A stretch of 22,225 nucleotides of DNA from Guillardia theta CCMP2712 (lineage: Eukaryota > Cryptophyceae > Pyrenomonadales > Geminigeraceae). Below, piece after piece: positions 1 to 9,955 of the stretch. Both the position numbers and the translations under genes were made by a program. The stretch spans positions 53,450-75,674 of the forward strand of contig NW_005434475.1 of assembly GCF_000315625.1 (NCBI RefSeq), read 5' to 3'. Under the pieces are notes generated by a model. The model was not told the origin of the DNA. It was given only the letters and a program-made list of their open reading frames with translations, and did no database searches. Numbering within the stretch: the stretch's first letter is position 1; the number at the start of each line of letters is the position of its first letter.

Positions 1-23
1 TGATGGGAGGGAACGGCGAGCAG

Positions 24-422
24 GTCAGGGCCGACATGCTCTACCAACGTGCGGATCATGGGATCTCCATGCTGCCGCTGTCGTGCCGGGTTGCGATCCG
101 AGCTGCTCGTCTGATATACTCTGAGATCGGTAACATGCATGTATCCTCCTTCCACTCCTTGTACTTCTGTTTCTGCTGTCCTGCCAATCCTTCTGTCGCC
201 TAGCTTGCCTCTCTGTCCTTTCCCACCACCTCGCTCCCCTCTAGCATCGATCATCGATGCCTGCCTGCCTCCTTCTCCCTCCACACCTGCTTGCCTGACC
301 ATCTGCTCCTTACCAAAGGTACAAAGCTCAAGAAGAATTCGTTCGATAGCAATCAAAAAGGAAGAGGGAGAGGGAGAGGGAGAGGGAGAGGGAGAAGGGA
401 GGAGCAGAGAGAGGAACCGTAG
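24..422 (+). CDS. PSY: Phytoene synthase-like protein, C-terminal exons (5' end outside window)
   Basis: Two exons, 24-129 and 319-422, join in phase (G plus GT) across a GT-AG intron. The reading frame is also open to the left edge, so the CAG before base 24 may or may not be an acceptor. The first exon encodes MLYQRADHGISMLPLSCR and then RAARLIYSEIG. From memory of the family this resembles the last helices of trans-isoprenoid/phytoene synthases of the bacterial CrtB type, which condense two GGPP to phytoene, the first carotenoid step, in plastids. The next exon continues TKLKKNSFDSNQKG, where family members have a similar basic segment with an Asp-Ser. It then runs into a GAGGGA microsatellite read as Arg-Gly repeats, and a TAG at 420-422. 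Catalytic DxxxD motifs would lie upstream, outside the window. The true C-terminus is uncertain because the repeat could be intronic. Assignment is by remembered similarity only. Confidence 0.55.
361..395 (+). repeat. GAGGGA microsatellite
   Basis: About five purine-only GAGGGA/GGGAGA units. In the exon model above they fall in the reading frame as Gly-Arg repeats at the extreme C-terminus. Confidence 0.85.
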
Positions 423-792
423 GGGATGGAGGTTCAGAAAGTAGGAAGAGGGTTGGTCGAGGGAGAAGAGAGACATAACGAACGGCAGGAGGGAAAGAGA
501 GGGAAAAGTGGGAAGAGGTAGGGGAGGATAGCATGTGTGAGACGAGGTAGAGAGGGAAACAGGGAAAGGCAGGGGAGTGGTGCGATGAAAACAGATAGGA
601 AGACCACAGGAGATTATGTGCGCAAATAAAAAGCAAAGAATGCAATTAGCGTATAAAGGTAGAGGGGGAAGCCTGCTCATGATATGATGGAGATGTTATT
701 CTCTTGTGATTCCTGGATTCATTTGTGGGTCAAGCGGGAGGAAGGGGAGGATGGAGTAGCACACCTAATCTCCTGCTGCAGGTCACTAGAAC
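423..792. other. Intergenic region
   Basis: Purine-rich, low-complexity DNA at 423-600, then ordinary sequence. No supported gene. The next gene's promoter and 5'UTR should lie here. An in-frame TAG at 787-789, six bases before the double ATG at 793, supports that start. Confidence 0.5.
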
Positions 793-3045
793 ATGATGCA
801 TTCACTACCTGCATCCGTGCAGAGCAACGGAGGTCTGACAAACTTGTACGCGTCTTCTCCTGGACAGGTAAGTCGATATTATTCGAGGGTCTCATGATGT
901 AGTGCTGAATCCGCTTGTAGTTGCAAACTTCTACGACCCACCAGGTCCCCCAGACATTCCCGTCGAACCAGATGCCGGCTTCGATCTCCCAGCAGATCTC
1001 CCACCAGACGCCCACCAGTCAAACTGCTCAGAATAGCGTCATCTCCACTCAGTACATTCCGCATCAGTCTCAGACCTTGACGGCCCCCACCATCAGGATC
1101 AAAGCTGATTCCGTGTACAAGCCTGACTATCCTCGCGAGTCCGGCGGGTTTGACTCGGCGAGCTTCTACAACGGTGTGCCTAGCGGTATAGGAGGAGGCC
1201 GTCCTGCCACGGACTCCGGGTCTCTCGTGTCTGTGCCGGGAGGTGGACACATCATGCCGACGTTGGACGGTCTTGTCATTCAGCAGGTCAAAGACAACTC
1301 CTCGCTGCGAGTTGACCCGAGAGACTACACGGGTTACAACGGAGTAGTCACCTTGGTGGACTGCAAGAACTCGAGGATCCAATTGGTTGGGCAAGTGATC
1401 AAGCTCTCATTGGGAAGGTGACTTGAGTACCTTCTTTGACTGAACCTCAATATGCTGTGATCAACGTTGCGTTGATTGTTTCTCGTTCTCCTTGTCTCTT
1501 TCCATGTCGACCAAGTCATCAGCTGAACTTGGCTTCACGTCAGATCGGAACATGTTGTCATGTCTGTCGAGGCGCTCTCCGAAGCTTTCTCTGTGGACAG
1601 CAGCTCAGATTGCACCATCGCAATCGCGGGAAAACTTCCTCCTGTGCAGATCAAAGTGAGTTGAAGACCAGACTAATCGATATGAACTTCATTCGCTCCT
1701 CTTTCTCTCCCTCGTCTCCATGCACTCCTTCCTTTTTCCTCTCCCTTCTTGCTCACGCGTTCTTCATTCATCAGTTCAGCAAGGGAATATCGATTGTTGC
1801 TATCAAGAACTTCGCGCAGGATGTGATTGAGACGCATACTTGTAACCGTTGTCTGTAAATCTCTCAAACCTAATGACATGAGACAGGCGAGGGAATATCT
1901 CTTCACCCCGTGGAGACGAACTCTTCCATGAGCGCCGAGTGAGTTACCCTCTCCTCTCCTCTCCTCTCCTGTCACGGTTTCTTCCTCTGTTGCTCTTTGC
2001 TGTTGGGTTGCCTACTTCTCCTCTCCCCCCCACTTCTCTTCCTAACTCTCCACCTCCTCCCGCCCCCCTTCGACTACTGTGAATAGAAAGCTCTTGGCGC
2101 AGCGTCATGACGCTGACGCTGTCTTCGTCCCGGACGGCATCGGCGTCATTCAGGTGCTCAAAGGGCCAGGGGGGGGGGAGGTTGACAGAGGGAACAGCAA
2201 TCTTCCATGGGCTGGCATCGATACCAGCATATGTTGCAGAAGGTTGGCATTGGCCTCCTTGTCGAGTCTGTCGTCCAGTCCGACCTCGGGTACACTTTTC
2301 CTCGTACTCCCTCCCTCCCTCCCTCCCTCCCTCCCTCCCTCCCTCCCTCCCTCCCTCCCTCCCTCCCTCCCTCCCTCCGCTCAACTCGCCTCTGCGTCTC
2401 GATCCTCCTCCTCACTCTCTCCTTGCAGGGGACAGGAAGCGCCTCGTCATCACGGAGCTGGTAGAGGGCAGCTCGGCTCAGACCTGCGGGGCAATCAAGC
2501 CTGTAAGCTTGACGAGCGTGCAAGAGCACGAGCTGAGAAGTTTATCCAGGGCGACTACCTCGTCAATGTTGATGGCATCTCTGTTGAGAAGATGAGCCCC
2601 CAACAAGTTTCCCAGCTGACCAGGGGCAATGTTGGGACGACTTGCAACGTGACCATCACAAGAAAAGATTCAGAGTTCGTTTTCCTCTCCTTTTCCTCTC
2701 CTCTTTTTCATTCTCCCCTCCTCCTCCCCGTCTCAACCACAACCACTTCCTCTCCTCCTCCTCCTTCTGGTCCTCCTACTCCTCTCTGACGCTTCTCACA
2801 GCCAAGTTGTCGTTGTTCCTCTCCAGAGGAGGAAGCCACAAGTCTTCAAGGACATGGTTTGCCTCCCCTCCTTCCTTCCCTGCTCTTCTCTTGTCTCGCC
2901 TCTCACTCCTTCTTGTTCTCACTCCCTCTACTTCGCAGCCTTCAATGCCAGCTCCCATCTTCAGGCCGGACGTTCCCGTGTCTTCAAGACCTCAGACTCA
3001 AACAGGAGGCCCTGGGGGCTTCTTTGGACCTCAAAGCTCTTCTCT

Positions 3046-3115
<70 letters not shown>

Positions 3116-3968
3116 ATGAACTCCCAGGCCGGAGGTCACCCGCAGTCCAGAGGCAACAGCCTCGTGCCCCTCCCGCTCCCTCCTCAGCTCGCAACATGCG
3201 CACTGTGTCTCTTGTTCGTGGAATGAGGTTAGTGGAGGAGCATGAGGCGGAGCAGGATGCAGGGGCAGGGAAGGAGGAGGAGGAGGAGGAGGAGGAGGAG
3301 GAGGAGGAGGAGGAGAACGAAGCTTACGATGATTGTTGAGCAGCACGAAGGGAGGGATGGCAACTTCCGTCACAGTCACACCTGACGGTCTCCATGGTAT
3401 CGGCATCAAGTTCATAGCCTTCGCTGGAGCAGACAAACCAGTTCACATCGATTTCGTGGACCCAACGGTAGAATCCTCCTCCCTCCTCCCTCCTTCCTCC
3501 TCCTCCTTCTCTTCCTCCCTCCCTCCACACACAGCCCCTTCCCCTTCCTCGATTCTTCTCTCTTCCTCCCCTCTCTTATTTCTCCTCCTCGATCTTCGTC
3601 ATCTCGGCTTTCCACCATCCACCGCATCCTACTTGTGCTCTTTCCCTCCACCGTCTCCTGCTCTGCTGATTTCTCCCTGCCTTCTCCCTCCTCCTCTTTC
3701 CCTGTGTCTTTCCCCTTAACCGCAACATTTTCCTCATATCCTCTTCCTGCTTCCCCTCCTTGTCCTCATCCCCGTCCCCCTTCTCTTCCTCCTCCTGATC
3801 TACTCTCAGGGCCCAGCTGGTACCTCCGGGCAGATCATGGAGGGCGATGAGATCTGGAGCATCGACGGTCACTCGGTCGTCGGCCTGTCAGCCAACGAAG
3901 TTACTTCGCTCATCCGCGGCAAGCTGGGAACGGTCGTGACCCTCCAGCTGACCTCAAAGACCGCATAA
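793..3968 (+). CDS. Two-PDZ-domain protein, about 537 aa, 13 exons
   Basis: Proposed exons: 793-867, 921-1417, 1544-1655, 1775-1841, 1887-1938, 2087-2153, 2240-2289, 2436-2502, 2550-2674, 2802-2856, 2939-3134, 3376-3467, 3810-3968. All have GT-AG borders and keep phase; the 3134/3376 junction is doubtful. Residues 1 to about 190 are Ser/Gln/Pro-rich and probably disordered. PDZ1 (about 291-380) has VGIGLLVE as the carboxylate-binding strand, then LVEGSSA, then KPGDYLVNVDGISVE. A linker follows with a Pro-Ala repeat encoded by a CCTGCT hexamer array. PDZ2 (about 455-537) has GIGIKF and GDEIWSIDGHSVVGLS and ends at the stop. PDZ domains bind C-terminal peptides of membrane or signalling proteins, so an intracellular scaffold role is inferred. 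Several introns are pyrimidine-rich. The C-terminal half is secure; exons 1-6 rest on phase and codon continuity. Confidence 0.8.
2307..2378 (+). repeat. CCCT tetranucleotide microsatellite in an intron
   Basis: About 18 tandem CTCC/CCCT units in the intron between the exons ending at 2289 and starting at 2436. It sits upstream of the acceptor, where it extends the polypyrimidine tract. It is a homopurine-homopyrimidine stretch on the duplex. Confidence 0.9.
3046..3114 (+). repeat. GCTCCT hexanucleotide array coding for Ala-Pro
   Basis: About 11-12 units of GCTCCT inside an exon of the PDZ gene, read as alternating Ala-Pro. The same hexamer recurs at 5184-5225 and, in reverse orientation, at 7941-8030. 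Confidence 0.9.
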
Positions 3969-4544
3969 GATGAGGAGGGGGAGGAGGAGGAGGAGGAGGG
4001 GGAGGGATGGGAGGGCGGGAGGAGACGATCTCCTCATCTTCTGCTTAGGGTTTCCCAGGGTAATGGGGGGAATGAGGGGGCAGCAGCAGCTTTGTACCAG
4101 ATTTACTTCCACGTTGACAAAAAGTTTACAACTTGAGATACACATTTACCTTTCCTCCTTCTCTGAATCTCCTTCCACCTGCCTTCTCCCTCTCTCCTCC
4201 TCTTCTCTTTCTTTCATGGTTCATCTTTCTTGTACCATATTGTTCTCCCTCCCTCCATCTCCTCTTCTCATCTCCCAATTCTCCTCCCTGCCTCTCCCTC
4301 CCTCCCGCTGTGCTCCCTGATCTTCCCCCCTCCCTCCGTTGTCTCTTCCTTCTCTGCTCTCCCTCTCCTCCCTCCTCTTTCTCCCCCTCCTCTAACTCGT
4401 TCTCCTCCATCTCTCTCCACTCTCTCTCCTTCTTCCTTCTCTTCGTTCATGTGATGCTCTCGTTAGTGTTCATCTTGTCCTGTACCATCAGCCACACTGG
4501 CTCCTCTCCGCTCCTCGCAAGCTCATGCATGGCAACACGAACGT
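3969..4544. other. Convergent intergenic region
   Basis: Lies between the stop of the PDZ gene (+) and the stop of the Cys-rich gene (-). It holds a GGA run right after the first stop, then about 300 bases of pyrimidine-rich DNA (4140-4450). It presumably contains both 3'UTRs. No gene supported. Confidence 0.55.
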
Positions 4545-5183
4545 TCATGGCCAACCGCTGCGAGCGAGATCAGCGAACAGTCGTGAGAGGAGGGCGAGGA
4601 CGAAGAGCAGCAGCAGCAGCAGCAGCAAGATCATTTGTTTCACCTCCTCCTTGAATGTCTTCTGCACCACCTGAGCTGCCTCATACTTGACTCCAAACAT
4701 CTTCTCATCCTCCTCCACCTCCTCCCTCGCCTTCTGCGCGTGCACCACCAGGTCTCCCGCCATCCCCGCCTCCTCCTCCTCCTTGTTCCGTCTGCTGTAG
4801 CCTCGGCCCGCCAGCAGGTTGTAGAAGTTGGACAACACGACGACAAGTCGCTTTCTCGCGCGGTCGAGGAGGAGGAGGAGGCGGTTGAAGGCGAGGTAGA
4901 GGAGGCCGCAGAGGAGGAAGAAGACGATGCCGCCGATGATGGAGAGGATGAGGAGAAAATTGAATTGAGTCTTCTCCTCGAAGCAGCCCGTACTGCTCCA
5001 TCGTTTCAATGCCACGTTCCTCCCTCCCTCCCTCCCTCCCTCCCTCCTCTCTCTCTCTCTCCCTCCCTCTCTCACCTTGTTCCGTCTACAGCACATCCGA
5101 GGAATCCGAGTCCCTTGCTCAACTGCGTCTTCACGTACGAGCACCACAAGGGCTTGCATTGCGCCTGTTACTCGTTCAGACTT

Positions 5184-5216
<33 letters not shown>

Positions 5217-5873
5217 CCCTGCTCCTCGTCCTCTCGTCCTCTTCCTTTTCCTCTCCCTCTGCTCCTCCTCCTCCTCCTCCTCCTCCTCCTCCTCCCATCC
5301 AACCTGGCAGATCCCGTCAGGGATACTCGAGGGTGGGAGGTAGAGCACGGAAGGATTCAGCTCCTCCTGCTTGCACTTTTCGTTGACGCACTTCCACAGC
5401 TCAACGTCGTCCTCCAGGTAGCGAACGTACTCGTCGTAACGGACTGAACCGTCTGAGTCGTCCCAAGGAAGCGGCCATGCTCCTGGCCAGGAAGTGATCA
5501 GAAGATGCGAGAAGAAGGAGGAGGAAGAGCAGGGGTAGGAGGACGACGACGACGACAAGGGAGAGGAGGAGGAGGAGGAGGATCAAGATGAGGAGGAGCA
5601 GAGACAGCAGGTGGAGGAACGAGGAGAAGGAGGAGGAGGAGGAGGAGGAGTGTGACGAGGAGGAGGAGGAGGAGTAGGACGACGACGAGGAGGAGGAGGA
5701 GGAGGAGGAGCAGCGAGCAGCAGCAGCAAGACGAGGGGGAGGAGGAGGAGGAGGAGGAGGAGGAGGAGGAGGAGGAGGAGGAAATTTTACGAGATTTTGG
5801 ACTCGGTCGACGGTCACACTGTCTGACAACTTTTCCTGACTTATCAACCTGGTGGACAAGAAACTCACGCTCG

Positions 5874-5928
<55 letters not shown>

Positions 5929-7649
5929 AGGAGGAGGAGGAGGAGGAGGAGGAGGAGAAGAAGAAGGAGAGGAGGGGGGGTTCACCTCTAGTGTGAGCGA
6001 GGAGGAGTTCAAGCTTTGAACGGTCACGGGGCAAGTGACAAACTTGCTGCAGAGCGCGAGGTCGCAGTCCTTGGAGGAGGAGCATGACTTGCCGATGCTG
6101 TCGGAGGAGGGCAGCTTTTGACACGATCGCACGAACCCGATGCTCTGCTTCAAGTCAGAACTCAAACAGTCCGTATGATCTTATACGCTTCTCTGCTTCC
6201 TTTGCCCTCTCGTTTCTGCTGCTCTCCGTCCTTCCCTTTCCTCCCCCCACACTCTTATCCCTCCTTCAACTGAGTCCCTTCCCCTGCTGCCTCCCTCCCC
6301 CTCCCTCCCCCTCCTCCCTCCTCCCTCTCCTCTCCCTCCCTCCCTCCCTCCCTCCCTCCACACTCCCCTCTTCCTCCCTCCCTTCACTTCCCTCCTCACT
6401 CACTTCTCCTCCTCCCTCACACCTGAATCTTCAGCGTGCCATCAAGCGTCAACTCCCCACGTTCCAGTAGCCCCAGGAGGTGTCAATCGTCTCGACCTCC
6501 AGCGCACTTGTAGTCACTTGTAGGAGCAGACCTGCCTCCGCTGTGCTTCCTACTCCGATCTTCCATCCTCCAAACTCCTCATCCCTCCACAGCCAGTATC
6601 CTTTGCCGTTGTTGTACCTCCTCACCTTCACCCCGTCCCGCTGTCCACCTTGTCCACCGTAGTCTGTTCGAACACTCCGAGCGAGCGAACTTTGAGGGGG
6701 AGGGAGGAGGAGGAGGAGGCTGGGAAAGACAGAGTAACCCGATGTCCTGTGATGCCGCCGTATCCACTCTGACACGAGCATCAAGCGCGCGGTAGCACAG
6801 AGAGCGGCCTACCTGACATATGACGGGACAAGTTCCGATGTTGCACTTGATGTTTTTCTCGCACTCAGTCACAGACGGCTGCTTCCCGTCCACATTGATG
6901 ATCTCCTCTCCACAGTACGACTGGAGAGAAGGAAGACTTGGCCTGCTGTACTTTGCAAGGCACTTCCAATCTCCTTCCCCCGCCTTGGACTCCATGCACA
7001 CAGCAAGTTTCTCAAGACAGGCTCCCTCCTCCGCGCTCTTGGGGTTGCAAGGGTCTCCTTCCATGAGGAGAGGAGCGCAGAAGGGGGGGGAAGAGGCATC
7101 GCTCAAGTTCCTGTGGCAAGCAAATCCCACCGAACATTCTTGCTGGCCCATGCTACAGGTCTGTAACGACGTCTTACCCGAGCAAGTCTTGTTCTGGCAC
7201 AGCAGCGACCCCTGGCACTCTTGGTCGGAGCTGCAGGGGTCACCAGCCATCCTGTTGATGCTGCACTTGAAGTTGATGCACCTCAGCCCCGGCTGACAGT
7301 CGTCGTCCTGCGAGCAAGGGTCTCTTATCTTAGCAAGCCTCTTGCATGTCCCAGTCGACTGGCAGCCATAGCTCACACCACACGTCCGCTCGACCCCTCC
7401 AGGTCCACCAGCTCCTCCGCATGCGATGCCAGCCTTGAGTTTCTTCTTGTCACTCAAGCACACGACCCCGATGCACGATCCCTCCTGCCGCCGCCCTCCT
7501 GTCTGATACTCTGTCTTGTCGCTTCCTTCCCTCGACGTCTGAATCAGACCTCCTCCTCCTCCTCCTCCTCCTCCTCCTCCTCCTCCTCCTCCTTCTCCCA
7601 TTGCCATGCTGCCCATCAACACGATCGCAAGGGTCAAAGTTGACGCCAT
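4545..7649 (-). CDS. Secreted/type I membrane Cys-rich protein, about 645 aa
   Basis: Proposed exons in transcript order: 7649-6813, 6640-6461, 6144-5986, 5848-5791, 5482-5304, 5152-5076, 4992-4545. All borders are GT-AG and phases agree. Residues 1-18 (MASTLTLAIVLMGSMAMG) look like a signal peptide; a Gly run from a CTC/GAG repeat follows. Residues about 55-278 are Cys-rich, with repeated spacing such as CSQDDDCQPGLRC and CSSDQECQGSLLC, typical of small disulfide-bonded extracellular modules. The next exon has a Trp-rich stretch (KGYWLWRDEEFGGWKIG). After another C-rich exon comes WDDSDGSVRYDE, an EF-hand-like loop with Trp instead of Asp at position 1. A clear transmembrane segment lies at about 507-540 (FNFLLILSIIGGIVFFLL), followed by a charged tail. 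The terminal Leu run comes from a CAG/CTG repeat and could instead be intronic or 3'UTR. Ligand and function are unknown; a cell-surface protein is inferred. Confidence 0.75.
5184..5225 (+). repeat. GCTCCT hexamer array in an intron
   Basis: About six to seven units of the same hexamer as at 3046-3114, with one CCCCTG variant. It lies in the intron between exons 5304-5482 and 5076-5152 of the minus-strand Cys-rich gene. Confidence 0.85.
5560..5790 (+). repeat. GGA-rich trinucleotide tract
   Basis: Interrupted GGA/GAC/GCA trinucleotide repeats fill most of the intron between exons 5791-5848 and 5304-5482 of the minus-strand gene, where they read as CCT/CTC on the sense strand. The long Ser, Pro or Leu ORFs they produce are artefacts. 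Confidence 0.85.
5876..5926 (+). repeat. GA dinucleotide microsatellite
   Basis: About 25 GA units followed by a GGA run (5932-5956). Lies in the intron between exons 5986-6144 and 5791-5848; on the sense strand it is a TC tract upstream of the acceptor. Confidence 0.9.
6290..6375 (+). repeat. CTCC-rich repeat in an intron
   Basis: Tandem CTCC/CCTCC units in the intron between exons 6461-6640 and 5986-6144 of the minus-strand gene. Here the sense strand is the purine strand, the reverse of most other intronic tracts in the window. Confidence 0.8.
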
Positions 7650-7854
7650 GGCAATGGTTTGCTTCAACACCGGTCCCCCCTCTGTCCTATAACCCCACCC
7701 CCCTTCAAGGTTTCTCATTCTTGACCCCCTCAAGGTCCCTCATTTCATAGTCACGCTATTATATTACAAGAAAGAATACCCCACCTACTCCACCCCTACC
7801 CCTCGCTGAAATGTAAAGAATGACCCTCACCCCCTCGTCATTGACAATGCTCTG

Positions 7855-7939
7855 TCAAAAGTCGTGTACTGTACGATCATCCAGCCATTCCGTTAATTCT
7901 GCGAAGAAGAAGAATCAACAAGTACACAAGTACAACAAA

Positions 7940-8033
<94 letters not shown>

Positions 8034-9576
8034 AGCAGGAGGAGGAGGAGGAGAATGAAGAGGAAGAGGAGGAGGAGTAGGAAGAGGAAGAGGAGGAGCG
8101 CTTGCAACCCAACATTCCAGACATCCAACTCACTTTTCTGCTGATGCTTAACCTCTTCAATAGAGATGTCATCCTGCCAACACATTGTTAGAAACAAGGG
8201 CATGTCATCGGAGCAAACAAGAACCTTGGAGAATTTCCTTGCTGATCCCATGGGAGAATTTCTCCCCCTCCTCATCTCCATGAAGATCAAGTCGTCATCC
8301 CTCGAAAGCCGTCGGATCGCTCGGAAGCCTTTCACCGGTCGATATGCGTTGTAAGTTGGCCTGCTCTCAGTCTTGGCTGACTTCTTTCCCACACTCCGGG
8401 CAGTCGAAGCTCGACTGGTCGCCTGGTCCAAATCCTCATTGAAATATTTGGAGATGACAGTGAGAGGGATCTCAGTTTGAGCCTTCTTGAACGACTCTGT
8501 GAACAGCGCTTGCAGTTGCTTGTGAATGTCCAGGAGAACTTCAAAGATCTTGGGGTTCTTCTGGAACATCAAAGAAAACTCTTCCTCAGTGAGATTGTCA
8601 AAGGATTCCATGTTCAGTTTCTCGTTCATCATAGTTTCGATCTTCAACCGCCCCCTGTAGAAGATATGAAGGAAGGTTTTGACAGCAGGAAAACTTCACC
8701 TGGCCCGCGCAAACTTGTTGGAGTACCTGAAGTCCAGAATGTAATCTCGCAGCTCATCGAAAGAAACGTATCCGTCTGCAAAGAGCAGGTCAGGGAGCAG
8801 TTATAACCGATCATACAGACGCTTACAATTGTTTGCGTCGAGCATTTTGAAACAAAAACGCGCTCTTGCATCGGGACTGATGTAGCTGTTGAAATGAGCA
8901 GCTACTATCAAGAACTCCTTGAAGTTGATCTGCCCGTCCCGTGAAGCGTCAAGGGCGTTGTAGATGTAATACATCTTTGAGGAGAGAGACAGTGAGTGAA
9001 TCTCGAGACAAGAAGCAACAGAAAAACCTTTTGATCCTCGATGCCGAGATTCAAGATGTTAGCGATGTCGGATCTATCAAGAACCTGCAAACCAAGGAGT
9101 CAGCTTTGGCAGGCTTCTCAATGATCGGAAAGAAGTCATGCTGGTGTTTTGGTTGCAGAAACTTCTTCTTGGAATGATTCACACTCACCCCTTTCTTGCT
9201 GCCCCCAATGGATTGGAAGAGAGATAGTGCGTCGGACAGGTTAGCTGTTGTGAGGTTGAGAAGGATAGTAAACTGCTCCATGTCAGTCTGCGATAGTAGA
9301 AGCAGATCCCTCGTCCTCCCCCAACGTCCCTGTTGCAACCAAACAATCGATGAGCCATTCCAAACAAGCAGCGTCGCTCTGCTAGTTCACCTCGAAGATC
9401 TTCCGATTGATGTTCTTGACCTCGTCCTTCACTTTTTCGGGGGTCTCAGCGTAAGTGCGATTGTTCATGATGAGTTTGTCGGCTCTGATTTTCCCCTCCT
9501 CTTGAAGAAAGTGCTCGTCAATGTGATCCACGATCGGATCTATCACCCCATGCGCGACTGATGCCATGCAGCCCAT
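7855..9576 (-). CDS. EF-hand calcium-binding protein with N-myristoylation motif, 381 aa
   Basis: Proposed exons in transcript order: 9576-9391, 9329-9189, 9084-9028, 8974-8827, 8775-8727, 8654-8134, 7898-7855. All are GT-AG and phase-consistent, ending LTEWLDDRTVHDF-stop. The N-terminus MGCMAS fits the myristoylation signal (Gly2, Ser6), with Cys3 as a possible palmitoylation site, so membrane attachment is inferred. The first EF-hand-like region (about 95-115) is degenerate. The second loop, DASRDGQINFKE (137-148), is canonical, with acidic or oxygen-bearing residues at 1, 3 and 5, Gly6 and Glu12. The third, DANNYGYVSFDE (174-185), is split by an intron and has Tyr at position 5. This three-hand layout recalls neuronal calcium sensor or calaxin-like proteins. 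Residues after about 200 form a long extension without a recognised domain. It would act as a Ca2+-dependent membrane adaptor; the target is unknown. The last intron carries the hexamer array at 7941-8030. Confidence 0.82.
7941..8030 (+). repeat. GGAGCA hexanucleotide array in an intron
   Basis: About 15 GGAGCA units, the reverse complement of the GCTCCT array found at 3046 and 5184, followed by GGA runs to about 8095. It lies in the last intron of the EF-hand gene. Reading through it gives a spurious poly-Leu tail, while splicing out 7899-8133 restores a normal C-terminus. Confidence 0.9.
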
Positions 9577-9955
9577 CCTCACGGGTCAGTGCACAAGCTT
9601 GATCGGCTGGATCGAGACGCTTACTCGATGCAAGTTGTGATTCATAGATTAGCTATCCAATCATCTACTGTGCTAGAAGGATATCTCGCTTGAAGCATAT
9701 CCCCCACGTCCTGCTATTGCCACCTGCTGTTTCGCTTGTCCAACTTTCGCTCTGAAAACTTTCTCTCCTTATCTACGACAAGGCCTTGATCTTGACCAGC
9801 GGGTCGCGCCTTGTCGGTGCATACTCACGCTCAGGTTCTGCTGGCAGTCTGCTCTTGTTCTTCACCTTCTCCTTGTTCTCCTTTTTCGCACGCCTCCTTG
9901 TTTATACTCGCTTTCCTCCATCGACTTCATCCTGTATCCTGCGACTGATGTAAGC
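9577..9955. other. Upstream region of EF-hand gene
   Basis: Ordinary-composition DNA upstream of the minus-strand EF-hand start. It should hold that gene's promoter and 5'UTR. I see no clear TATA box, coding region or RNA gene. Confidence 0.4.

Noticed and set aside
2079-2789. Plus-strand ORFs of 236 and 162 aa
   Set aside because: They run through the CCCT intron repeat; only small exon pieces inside them belong to the PDZ gene.
4545-5558. A single 337-aa minus-strand ORF beginning with a Ser run
   Set aside because: It spans three exons and two repeat-filled introns. Splicing at 5304/5152 and 5076/4992 gives phase-consistent, more protein-like sequence and removes the Glu and Gly-Ala repeat runs.
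5401-6165. Long minus-strand ORFs made of Ser, Pro and Leu runs
   Set aside because: They are produced by reading through GGA and GA microsatellites; only the short ends (5986-6144, 5791-5848 and part of 5304-5482) are exons.
7877-8133. Poly-Leu transmembrane-like C-terminus on the EF-hand protein
   Set aside because: It comes from the AGCAGG/GGA repeat in an intron with a good AAAA|GTGAGT donor and CGCAG acceptor. Splicing restores a normal soluble tail.
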